Assembly (NCBI GenBank): GCA_963643985.1
Contig: CAVINP010000129.1
Location: 1-5,166, forward strand
DNA length: 5,166 bases
From: SFTH01 sp963643985
GTDB lineage: Bacteria > Bacillota > Clostridia > Christensenellales > Aristaeellaceae
Direction of reading: 5' to 3'
Positions within the stretch are counted from its first letter, which is position 1; each line of letters starts with the position of its first letter. The notes below the pieces were generated by a model, which did not search any database, was not told the DNA's origin, and worked only from the letters and a program-made list of their open reading frames with translations. Made by a program: the position numbers and the translations under genes. This document shows positions 1 to 5,166 of this stretch, in pieces.

Positions 1-175
1 CACCGCTGCGTGCACCTTCCAGATCCACAAGATGCACGCCGCCGACACCGGCCGCCTCAAATTGCACGGCAAGTTCCTGCGGCCGATCGGAATAGACGGT
101 CATCTGCGCGTAGTCACCCTTGTAGAGCCGCACGGCCTGACCGCCGAAGAGATCGATTGCCGGGAAAATCAACAT
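1..175 (-). CDS. hisA: ProFAR isomerase HisA (partial, 3' end missing)
   Basis: HisA isomerises the ProFAR aminoaldose to the PRFAR aminoketose in a (beta/alpha)8 barrel. Only the first 58 residues lie in the window; the family is about 240, so roughly three quarters is past the left edge. Translating the complement from the ATG at 175 gives MLIFPAIDLFGGQAVRLYKG, then DYAQMTVYSDRPQELA, and later GVHLVDLEGARSG. PAIDL...G..VRL..GDY is the HisA signature, Asp8 being the N-terminal catalytic aspartate, and HLVDLEGA is the second barrel strand. HisF shares the fold but normally begins with a different motif (RIIPCLD...GRVVKG), so HisA is the better call. A strong AGGAGGAA lies 5 bases upstream and the start overlaps the hisH stop by 7 bases. 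Confidence 0.95.
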   Translation of the reverse strand, partial: MLIFPAIDLFGGQAVRLYKGDYAQMTVYSDRPQELAVQFEAAGVGGVHLVDLEGARSG

Positions 176-792
176 GTTGATTCCTCCTCACAGAATGCCC
201 TGAGTATGTTCAGCCCCACATTGCCGCTCTTCTCGGGATGAAACTGACAGCCACAGACGTTTTTGTTGCGCACGAGCGCCGTCAGCTCCGCACCGTATTC
301 GCAGGTCGCAACAGTGTATTCGGCGCAATCCGTAGCGTAGAAGGAGTGAACGAAGTACACACAGTCGCCGTCGTGAATGTAGCGCAGCAACGGATCGCCC
401 TTTTTTTTGACAATCAATGCATTCCAGCCCATGTGCGGAATCTTGTATTCGGCCGGAATCGCCTCGCGTATGGGGCGTATGCGGCCGGGAATCAGCCCAA
501 GTCCCCTATGAACGCCGAATTCGCAGCTCTCCTCAAAGAGCAGCTGCATGCCAAGGCATATGCCCATCAGCGGCTTCCCTGCCCCGGCAGCCTGCTTCAC
601 AACTGCGTCAAGGCCGCTGCTGCGAAGCCTGTCGGCAGCATCACCGAAGGCACCGACTCCGGGCAGTATGATACGATCTGCCGAAAGTATTTCCTGCGGA
701 TCCGACGTCACGATGGCCTGCCGGTTTATGGCGCACAGGCTGCTCTTCAGGCTGAACAGATTGCCGACGCCGTAGTCTACAATCGCAAGCAT
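169..792 (-). CDS. hisH: Imidazole glycerol phosphate synthase, glutaminase subunit
   Basis: HisH is a class I (triad) glutamine amidotransferase. It hydrolyses glutamine and passes ammonia to HisF, which forms imidazole glycerol phosphate and AICAR from PRFAR. The protein is complete at 207 residues, normal for the family. Motifs: VDYGVGNL (5-12), ILPGVGAFG (42-50), the nucleophile elbow MGICLGMQLLFE (76-87) with Cys79, PHMGWN (119-124), YFVHSFY (146-152) and CQFHPEKSG (182-190). Cys79, His185 and Glu187 form the catalytic triad by family knowledge. The partner hisF is not in the window but is expected downstream of hisA, past the left edge. The ATG follows the hisB TAA directly, and the TGA overlaps the hisA ATG by 7 bases. 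The protein is fairly rich in cysteine (10 of 207), which fits an anaerobe but proves nothing. Confidence 0.97.
   Translation of the reverse strand: MLAIVDYGVGNLFSLKSSLCAINRQAIVTSDPQEILSADRIILPGVGAFGDAADRLRSSGLDAVVKQAAGAGKPLMGICLGMQLLFEESCEFGVHRGLGLIPGRIRPIREAIPAEYKIPHMGWNALIVKKKGDPLLRYIHDGDCVYFVHSFYATDCAEYTVATCEYGAELTALVRNKNVCGCQFHPEKSGNVGLNILRAFCEEESTC
181..188 (-). promoter_or_regulatory. Ribosome binding site of hisA
   Basis: On the minus strand this reads AGGAGGAA, a near-perfect match to the anti-Shine-Dalgarno end of 16S rRNA, ending 5 bases before the hisA ATG. It lies within the last codons of hisH and confirms the hisA start at 175. Confidence 0.88.
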
Positions 793-1380
793 TTACAAAA
801 CCCCTTTTGTAGACGGCACTTCGCCGTCAATTTCCGGATCGATGCGCACCGCAGCACGCAGGCTGCGGCCGACGGACTTGAAGATGCCCTCCAGTATATG
901 GTGCGCATTTTTGCCGCTGAGCTGACGGATGTGCAGCGTAATGCCTGCATTCGAGGCAAAGGCGATAAAGAATTCCTCGCCCAGTTCCGTGTCAAACGTG
1001 CCGACTTTGGGAGCGACGATATCCACATCCCAGGACAGATGGCTGCGGCCGCTGATGTCGACCGCTGACAGAATCAGTGCCTCGTCCATGGGCAGTATCA
1101 TGCTGCCGTAGCGTGTGATGCCCTTTTTGTCGCCCAGTGCTTCCCTGAATGCGAGGCCCAGACAGATGCCGATGTCCTCCACACTGTGATGGTCATCGAC
1201 CTGAGTATCTCCCTTGCAGCAAAGGCTCAGATCAAAGCGCCCGTGGCGTGCAAAGAGTGTGAGCATATGATCCAGAAAGCCCACACCGGAACTGATGTCA
1301 ACCTGCCCGCTGCCGTCCAGATTAAGGCTGAGCGAGATGTCGGTTTCGTTCGTATGCCGGTTGATCCGTGAAGTTCGCAT
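793..1380 (-). CDS. hisB: Imidazoleglycerol-phosphate dehydratase (monofunctional)
   Basis: HisB dehydrates imidazole glycerol phosphate to imidazole acetol phosphate using a di-manganese site. Starting at the ATG at 1380 the protein has 195 residues, the usual size of the stand-alone enzyme; there is no fused histidinol-phosphatase domain as in enteric bacteria. Motifs: NLDGSG (20-25), GVGFLDHML (32-40), FARHG (43-47), DDHHSVEDIGI (62-72), MDEALI (98-103), ISGR (109-112), KNAHHILEGIFK (157-168) and the C-terminal STKGVL. The paired histidines with nearby acids (H64/H65/E68 and H160/H161/E164) are the family's metal ligands. An in-frame GTG at 1398 (4-base overlap with hisC) and an ATG at 1386 are alternatives. 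I chose 1380 because GGAGAG at 1387-1392 sits 6 bases upstream and MRTSRINR matches the usual N-terminus. The stop TAA abuts the hisH ATG with no spacer. Confidence 0.96.
   Translation of the reverse strand: MRTSRINRHTNETDISLSLNLDGSGQVDISSGVGFLDHMLTLFARHGRFDLSLCCKGDTQVDDHHSVEDIGICLGLAFREALGDKKGITRYGSMILPMDEALILSAVDISGRSHLSWDVDIVAPKVGTFDTELGEEFFIAFASNAGITLHIRQLSGKNAHHILEGIFKSVGRSLRAAVRIDPEIDGEVPSTKGVL
801..806 (-). promoter_or_regulatory. Probable ribosome binding site of hisH
   Basis: The minus strand reads AAGGGG, 8 bases before the hisH ATG and inside the last codons of hisB. It is weaker than the sites of hisA and hisC. It sits inside a short inverted repeat, CAAAA-GGGG-TTTTG (796-809), so it could be presented in a small hairpin loop. 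Because the hisB stop abuts the hisH start, translation is also likely coupled. Confidence 0.6.
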
Positions 1381-1386
1381 ATTCAT

Positions 1387-1392
1387 CTCTCC
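1387..1392 (-). promoter_or_regulatory. Ribosome binding site that decides the hisB start
   Basis: The minus strand reads GGAGAG, ending 6 bases before the ATG at 1380. It lies after the GTG at 1398 and immediately before the ATG at 1386, so it can serve neither of those. This supports 1380 as the hisB start. Confidence 0.72.
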
Positions 1393-1394
1393 GT

Positions 1395-2462
1395 TCACTT
1401 GTATGCCTTCAGTATATCGTCAATCGCCGCAAGAAGCGTGTCCAGCTGTTCACGCGTTCCGATGGTGATGCGGTTGTAGTCCCGAATGCGGGGCAGTTCA
1501 AAGTGCCGCACGAGCACACCGCGTTCCCTGAGCTTTGAATAGAGCACGCCGCCGTCAACGCCGGGGTATTTGGCGAAGATGAAATTGGCGAGTGAATCCG
1601 GCATGGTGAAACCGCGCTTTTGAAGCTCCGCAGCCAGGTACGCGCGGTTTTCACGGATGATCATGCAACATCTGTCCGTGTATGCGCGATCCTTCAGTAT
1701 GCCGATACCCGCCGCAATGCTCATGGAATTAATGTTGTACGGGTTCGTGGAATACTTGATGGTGTTCAGATCCTCAATCAGTTCCGGGCTTCCGATGCCG
1801 TAGCCCAGACGTGCACCTGCCATGGAGCGCGATTTGGAGAAAGTCTGAGCAACCAACAGATTCGGATGATCCTTCAGAAGACAGATCGCGCTTTCGCCGC
1901 CGAAGTCGATGTAGGCCTCATCCACCACGACCACGTTGTCCGGATTGGCCTCCAGTATGGCCGCAATGTTCTCAAGCGGCAGATACCTGCCGGTCGGTGC
2001 ATTCGGATTGGCGATGAAAATCGTATGGTTTATGCCCATGTACGCCTTCGGATTGACAGAAAAATCATCCTCCAGCGGAATTTCCCGATACGCCACGCCG
2101 TTCAGCCGTGCAAACACCGGATAGAAGCCGTAGGTGATATCCGGGAAGGCGGCGGGGTGGGTACCGTCACAGAAGGCCATGAACGCAAAATTGAGTATTT
2201 CATCCGAGCCGTTGGTGACCAGCACCTGATCGGGATTCACGCCGTAGCGTTCGGCCAGCATACCGGTCAGTTCCGCGACGGTCGGATCGGAATAGAGATT
2301 GAGCGGCCGGGTGTGACTGCGGGCATATTCCATTGCAGCTTCAGACGGCGGAAACGGGCTTTCGTTCGTGTTGAGCTTCGTGTACTGCCGGGTGCCCTTG
2401 GGCTGTTCGCCGGGCGTATAAGGCGTGAGCAGCCTGTACTTTGAACTGAAAAAACGACTCAT
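1395..2462 (-). CDS. hisC: Histidinol-phosphate aminotransferase
   Basis: HisC is a PLP-dependent fold type I aminotransferase that converts imidazole acetol phosphate and glutamate to L-histidinol phosphate and 2-oxoglutarate. The 355-residue protein is complete. Motifs in order: PYTPGEQP (14-21), KLNTNESPFPPS (29-40), TNGSDEIL (83-90), NPNAPTG (152-158), VVDEAYIDF (179-187), TFSKSRSMAGARLGYG (207-222) and RITIGT (331-336). By family knowledge K210 is the PLP Schiff-base lysine, D181 and Y184 contact PLP, R218 binds its phosphate, and R331 binds the substrate carboxylate. Related family members act on tyrosine/phenylalanine or L-threonine-phosphate, but position inside the his operon makes HisC the clear call. 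The ATG start overlaps the hisD stop as ATGA and has a strong GGAGGAA site. The hisC position between hisD and hisB differs from Bacillus subtilis, where the equivalent gene lies in the trp cluster. Confidence 0.97.
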   Translation of the reverse strand: MSRFFSSKYRLLTPYTPGEQPKGTRQYTKLNTNESPFPPSEAAMEYARSHTRPLNLYSDPTVAELTGMLAERYGVNPDQVLVTNGSDEILNFAFMAFCDGTHPAAFPDITYGFYPVFARLNGVAYREIPLEDDFSVNPKAYMGINHTIFIANPNAPTGRYLPLENIAAILEANPDNVVVVDEAYIDFGGESAICLLKDHPNLLVAQTFSKSRSMAGARLGYGIGSPELIEDLNTIKYSTNPYNINSMSIAAGIGILKDRAYTDRCCMIIRENRAYLAAELQKRGFTMPDSLANFIFAKYPGVDGGVLYSKLRERGVLVRHFELPRIRDYNRITIGTREQLDTLLAAIDDILKAYK

Positions 2463-3742
2463 AACTGTTCCTCCGTAAAGCGGGAAAGTATGCTCGCGGC
2501 ATGACCCGTGAGTCCTTCCTGACGAGCAAAGCGCACCACATCGTCCGCGGCCTTGCCCAGCGCATCCGCCGTGTAGTAGGTATATTGCATCTTCTTCACG
2601 AAATCATCAACGGAAAGCGGGCTGGAGAATCTTGCGGTTCCGCCGGTGGGCAGTGTGTGGTTGGGGCCGGCAAAGTAATCGCCCAGGGCCTCGGGACAGT
2701 TGCGCCCCAGGAAGATCGAGCCTGCGTTCTTCACAGCATCGAGATAATCAAAGGGATTGTCCATGCACAGTTCCAGATGTTCCGGCGCAATCTCGTTGGC
2801 GATCTCAATGGCGCAGTTCATGTCCGGCACGACAATGATTTTGCCGTTGGCATCGATGGAGGCCCGGGCGATCCCGCACCGATCCAGCTTCTTCACCTGT
2901 ACCTCCAGCTGTTCACGGACAGCCATGGCCAGATCGGAAGATTCGGTCACCAGCACGGCACTGGCCATGCGGTCGTGCTCGGCCTGACTGAGCATGTCCG
3001 CCGCCACGACGCGCGGATCGGAATTTTTGTCCGCAACCACCAGTATCTCGCTCGGGCCGGCAATCATGTCGATCGAAACGCTGCCGTAGACCTGTTTTTT
3101 TGCCTCGGCAACGTAGGCATTGCCCGGGCCTACGATCTTGTCCACCTTGGGAATGCTCTCTGTGCCGTAAGCCAGCGCCGCGATGGCCTGCGCACCGCCG
3201 ACTTTATAGACGGTATCCACGCCCGCGACCTTCGCAGCCGCCAGAATTGCGGGGGCTATGCTGCCGTCCTTCTGCGGCGGGGTCACCATGATGATCTCCC
3301 CCACCCCCGCCAGTCTGGCCGGTATGGCATCCATCAGCACGGTGGATGGATACGAGGCTGTGCCGCCGGGCACGTACAGGCCGACTTTCGCCAGCGGCAC
3401 AACCTTCTGCCCCATGATCACACCCGAACGGTTGTTCAGAATGAAGCTGCTGCGAAGCTGATTACTGTGAAATTCGCGAATATTTGCTGCGGCACGCTCA
3501 AGGACGGCCAAAAAGTCCGCGTCCACGGTTTCAAGTGCTCTGTCAAACTCTGTCTGACTCACGCGCAGCGCATCGAGTTCGACCCTGTCAAACTTTTTGC
3601 TGTACTCCAGCAGCGCACGATCTCCCGTCTCGCGAACGTTGCGGATGATATCCGCCACAGCATCCTCAACGGTGGACATCGGTATGACGCGTGCAAAGAT
3701 GTCTCCGTTATCGATTTCGCCGTAATTCAATATCCTAATCAT
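2459..3742 (-). CDS. hisD: Histidinol dehydrogenase
   Basis: HisD is a zinc-dependent, NAD-linked dehydrogenase that carries out the final two oxidations, L-histidinol to histidinal to L-histidine. With the ATG at 3742 the protein is 427 residues, normal for the family, and starts MIRILNYGEID, a typical HisD N-terminus. An in-frame TTG (3781) and ATG (3778) would add 13 and 12 unrelated residues and lengthen the overlap with hisG, so I rejected them. Motifs: YVPGGTASYPST (123-134), KVGGAQAIAALAYGT (180-194), KIVGPGNAYVAEAKK (202-216), DMIAGPSEILV (225-235), SQAEHD (252-257), APEHLEL (319-325), GDYFAGPNHTLPT (354-366) and GHAAS (413-417). By family knowledge Q253, H256, D355 and H414 match the zinc ligands, and E321/H322 the catalytic Glu-His pair. 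All are present. It overlaps hisG by 8 bases and hisC by 4 (ATGA). Confidence 0.98.
   Translation of the reverse strand: MIRILNYGEIDNGDIFARVIPMSTVEDAVADIIRNVRETGDRALLEYSKKFDRVELDALRVSQTEFDRALETVDADFLAVLERAAANIREFHSNQLRSSFILNNRSGVIMGQKVVPLAKVGLYVPGGTASYPSTVLMDAIPARLAGVGEIIMVTPPQKDGSIAPAILAAAKVAGVDTVYKVGGAQAIAALAYGTESIPKVDKIVGPGNAYVAEAKKQVYGSVSIDMIAGPSEILVVADKNSDPRVVAADMLSQAEHDRMASAVLVTESSDLAMAVREQLEVQVKKLDRCGIARASIDANGKIIVVPDMNCAIEIANEIAPEHLELCMDNPFDYLDAVKNAGSIFLGRNCPEALGDYFAGPNHTLPTGGTARFSSPLSVDDFVKKMQYTYYTADALGKAADDVVRFARQEGLTGHAASILSRFTEEQL
2468..2474 (-). promoter_or_regulatory. Ribosome binding site of hisC
   Basis: The minus strand reads GGAGGAA with 5 bases before the hisC ATG (7 counted from the GGAGG core). 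It is embedded in the final codons of hisD (EEQL) and supports the start at 2462 and the ATGA overlap. Confidence 0.85.
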
Positions 3743-4364
3743 CGCTGATCCGTCCTTCCAGTCCGCGGATGATGTCATCAATCCGCCCTCTCTTGAATTC
3801 GTAGCAGGCCTTGTTGACGATGAGTCTCGCGCTTATCGGCAATATGGTCTCGATGACCTCCAGACCGTTCTCCTTCAGCGTCGTGCCGGTTTCCACGATG
3901 TCCACAATCACATCAGAAAGACCCAGTATCGGTGCAATTTCGATGGAGCCGTTGAGATGGATGATGTCTATATCGCGTCCGACGGACGCATAATAGGCGC
4001 GTGCAATATTGCTGAATTTGGTGGCCACCCGCAGCGTTGCGGCCCGGTTGTCGCGAAATCCCTTCTTGGCAGCAACCGCCATGCGGCATTTGCCAAGCTT
4101 CAGATCGAGGACCTCATATATGTCCGGCTCGTACTCCAGCAGTATATCCTTTCCCGCTATGCCGATGTCGGCTGCTCCCCGCTCGACGTATATCGGCACG
4201 TCCGATGGCTTTGCCCAGAAGAAGCGCAGCCCATCGTCCGGGTTTTCAAAGATCAGCTTCCGGTTTTCCTCCGCAATGGACGGACAAGAAAAGCCTGCAT
4301 CCTCAAACATGCCGTATACCTTCTCGCCCAGCCTTCCCTTGGGCAGCGCGATATTAAGCATCAT
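3735..4364 (-). CDS. hisG: ATP phosphoribosyltransferase catalytic subunit, short form
   Basis: HisG catalyses the first committed step of histidine synthesis, ATP + PRPP to phosphoribosyl-ATP, in the cytoplasm. At 209 residues it is the short form, which lacks the C-terminal regulatory domain of the ~300-residue long form and therefore needs HisZ, encoded just upstream. Motifs seen: IALPKGRL near the N-terminus (5-12), ADIGIAGKD (65-73), RVATKFSNIARAYY (112-125) and the PRPP-binding loop region DIVETGTTLKENGL (155-168). The protein is complete and no key residue appears missing. Two adjacent ATGs (4364 and 4361) could serve. I chose the first because the AAGGA at 4377-4381 is already 12 bases away and would be 15 from the second. 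The gene overlaps the hisZ end by 11 bases and the hisD start by 8, suggesting coupled translation. In the known HisZG enzyme histidine is the feedback inhibitor. Confidence 0.96.
   Translation of the reverse strand: MMLNIALPKGRLGEKVYGMFEDAGFSCPSIAEENRKLIFENPDDGLRFFWAKPSDVPIYVERGAADIGIAGKDILLEYEPDIYEVLDLKLGKCRMAVAAKKGFRDNRAATLRVATKFSNIARAYYASVGRDIDIIHLNGSIEIAPILGLSDVIVDIVETGTTLKENGLEVIETILPISARLIVNKACYEFKRGRIDDIIRGLEGRISDD
3750..3759 (-). promoter_or_regulatory. Probable ribosome binding site of hisD
   Basis: The minus strand reads GGAAGGACGG; the AAGGA core (3753-3757) lies 10 bases before the ATG at 3742, slightly long but workable. The same ten bases occur upstream of hisG. It supports 3742 over the upstream in-frame TTG and ATG. 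Confidence 0.55.
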
Positions 4365-5166
4365 AGGGTGTCACCGTCCTTCCGTCAAACTTCATGACCC
4401 TGCGCGAACGAAGCGAAGTCGGCAGTTTGGCTGCCGTCATGACACTGCCCTCGCGGCGCAGCGCCTCGGCTGCCGCGTATATCTGCGCGGGCTGCTGATC
4501 TTCATCGTAGAGCAGAATCGTATCCACGTCGTATTTGGACGGGCAGCGATTCAGATAGCTGACGGTATCAAGATATACCGCAAAACCCAGAGCACCCGAG
4601 CTGTGCCCCGTCTTGTGCATCAGCTTGTCATACTGACCGCCGGAAAGTACACTCACCGGTACGCCGCTGACATAGCCCTTGAACACGACGCCGCTGTAAT
4701 AGCGCATATTGTTGACTACCGAAAAGTCCAGAGAGACCATGTCACCGCAGTCGGCTTCGCGCAATGCACCGGAGAGCATCTGCAGGCGCGAAAGCTCTGC
4801 AAAGCCGCAGCCCAGCTTCTCAAGCGAAGCGATGACCGTATCCGGAGTACCGTGCAATTTCACCATCTGTACAATGGACGAAATCACGTCTTCGGGCGTT
4901 TGCACCGACCTGAGCAGTGCCGCCAGCTCGTGCGCATTCTTCCGGCCGATCAGGCGCAACGCCTTTTCGCGCTCCTCAGCCGTCAGTGCGACCTTGGACA
5001 GGAACGAAGACACGATATCGATGTCGGATATGACCAGGCTGCTCTCGGGGGATATGCGCTTGAGACTTTTGGCCGCCAGTATGAGCACCTCGGCGATGCA
5101 GTAATTGTCGATGCTGCCGATGCACTCCAGACCGACCTGCATGATCTCGCTGAAATTGTGCGTGCT
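4354..5166 (-). CDS. hisZ: ATP phosphoribosyltransferase regulatory subunit HisZ (partial, 5' end missing)
   Basis: HisZ is a catalytically inactive paralogue of histidyl-tRNA synthetase. It binds short-form HisG to make an active, histidine-inhibited ATP phosphoribosyltransferase in the cytoplasm. The frame stays open through the right edge, so an internal Met at 5142 is not the start. The visible 270 residues are the C-terminal part; the family usually has about 390-420, so roughly the first 120-150 are missing. Visible class II synthetase-like elements are FSEIMQVGLECIG (residues 5-17 of the visible part), RYYSGVVFKGY (155-165) and SGGQYDKL (175-182), followed by GALGFAVYLD (191-200). HisRS has RGLDYY and GGRYD at the matching places; here they read VNNMRYY and GGQYD, which argues for HisZ over a true synthetase. 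The last ~58 residues (from about DTILLYDED) may be a remnant of the anticodon-binding domain; this is inference. The gene ends in TAA and overlaps hisG by 11 bases, which also supports the HisZ role. Confidence 0.93.
   Translation of the reverse strand, partial: STHNFSEIMQVGLECIGSIDNYCIAEVLILAAKSLKRISPESSLVISDIDIVSSFLSKVALTAEEREKALRLIGRKNAHELAALLRSVQTPEDVISSIVQMVKLHGTPDTVIASLEKLGCGFAELSRLQMLSGALREADCGDMVSLDFSVVNNMRYYSGVVFKGYVSGVPVSVLSGGQYDKLMHKTGHSSGALGFAVYLDTVSYLNRCPSKYDVDTILLYDEDQQPAQIYAAAEALRREGSVMTAAKLPTSLRSRRVMKFDGRTVTPYDA
4374..4383 (-). promoter_or_regulatory. Possible ribosome binding site of hisG
   Basis: The minus strand reads GGAAGGACGG with the AAGGA core at 4377-4381, 12 bases before the first hisG ATG. 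The spacing is long, so hisG may depend mainly on ribosomes arriving from hisZ, which terminates 11 bases inside hisG. Confidence 0.42.

Larger units (their letters stand above)
1..5166 (-). other. Histidine biosynthesis operon segment hisZGDCBHA
   Basis: Seven co-directional histidine genes fill the whole window with no intergenic room for an internal promoter or terminator beyond about 14 bases between hisC and hisB. Overlaps of 11, 8, 4 and 7 bases and one direct abutment indicate a single message with coupled translation. The promoter and any leader control (for example a T-box or attenuator) would lie upstream of hisZ, off the right edge, and cannot be judged. hisF and hisI/hisE are expected off the left edge by analogy with related operons. 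That the genes are co-transcribed is inferred from spacing. Confidence 0.93.

Noticed and set aside
796..809. The CAAAA-CCCC-TTTTG inverted repeat as a transcription terminator
   Set aside because: The stem is 5 bases and mostly A-T, there is no uninterrupted T tract after it on the coding strand, and it lies within hisB just before an abutting gene.
238..1068. A 276-codon plus-strand open frame opposite hisH and hisB
   Set aside because: It spans two well-supported genes and their junction on the opposite strand, with no family motif. It is a codon-bias shadow.
1620..2444. A 274-codon plus-strand open frame opposite hisC
   Set aside because: It is an antisense shadow of hisC without recognisable domains.
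2459..2462. Possible programmed frameshift or fusion at overlapping junctions such as hisD/hisC
   Set aside because: There is no slippery sequence or downstream structure that I can see, and both proteins have family-typical ends. Ordinary ATGA coupling explains it.
2501..3748. A 415-codon open frame on the plus strand opposite hisD
   Set aside because: It is antisense to nearly all of hisD, its translation shows no recognisable motif, and it has the His/Arg-rich look of a mirror frame. hisD on the other strand has every catalytic residue.
3743..3781. Upstream TTG/ATG start giving a longer HisD
   Set aside because: The added residues (MMTSSADWKDGSA) are not typical of HisD, the upstream context has only a poor ribosome site, and the overlap with hisG would grow to more than 40 bases. 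MIRILNY at 3742 fits the family.
4354..5142. Met at 5142 as the start of a complete 262-residue protein
   Set aside because: The frame continues upstream to the window edge with HisZ-like sequence (STHNFSEI), so this Met is internal.
1..5166. Novel system, mobile element, CRISPR array or RNA gene
   Set aside because: Both strands are fully accounted for by contiguous histidine genes. I saw no direct-repeat arrays, terminal inverted repeats, tRNA-like folds or composition shifts.

Overview
The window is the central part of a histidine biosynthesis operon, read entirely from the minus strand. In transcription order (right to left) it holds hisZ (5' end cut by the right edge), hisG, hisD, hisC, hisB, hisH and hisA (3' end cut by the left edge). 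Every gene was recognised from family motifs in its translation. No RNA gene, mobile element, CRISPR array, promoter or terminator is visible. The only non-coding DNA is about 14 bases between hisC and hisB.

The organism is most likely a member of the Bacillota, probably an anaerobic Clostridia-type lineage with a moderately GC-rich genome. The reasons are: a short HisG paired with a HisZ regulatory subunit; the order Z-G-D-C-B-H-A with hisC between hisD and hisB; strong GGAGG-type ribosome binding sites; and a HisC N-terminus (MSRFF...PYTPGEQP) of the kind I associate with Clostridia. This is inference from gene order and motifs, and I cannot name a species.

Layout: hisZ 4354-5166 (partial), hisG 3735-4364, hisD 2459-3742, hisC 1395-2462, hisB 793-1380, hisH 169-792, hisA 1-175 (partial). 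Junctions are very tight: 11-base overlap Z/G, 8-base overlap G/D, 4-base ATGA overlap D/C, 14-base gap C/B, direct TAA-ATG abutment B/H and 7-base overlap H/A. One polycistronic message with coupled translation is the natural reading.

Pathway: HisG with HisZ condenses ATP and PRPP (step 1). HisA isomerises ProFAR to PRFAR. HisH supplies ammonia to HisF (not in the window) to form imidazole glycerol phosphate. HisB dehydrates it, HisC transaminates imidazole acetol phosphate, and HisD performs the last two oxidations to histidine. HisF, HisI/HisE and a histidinol-phosphate phosphatase are needed but not seen. HisF and HisI are expected just beyond the left edge.

I found no undescribed system here. 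The most curious sequence-level signal is a context-dependent isoleucine codon choice: ATA in 16 of 20 Ile-Leu pairs by hand count. Smaller curiosities lie at the gene junctions.
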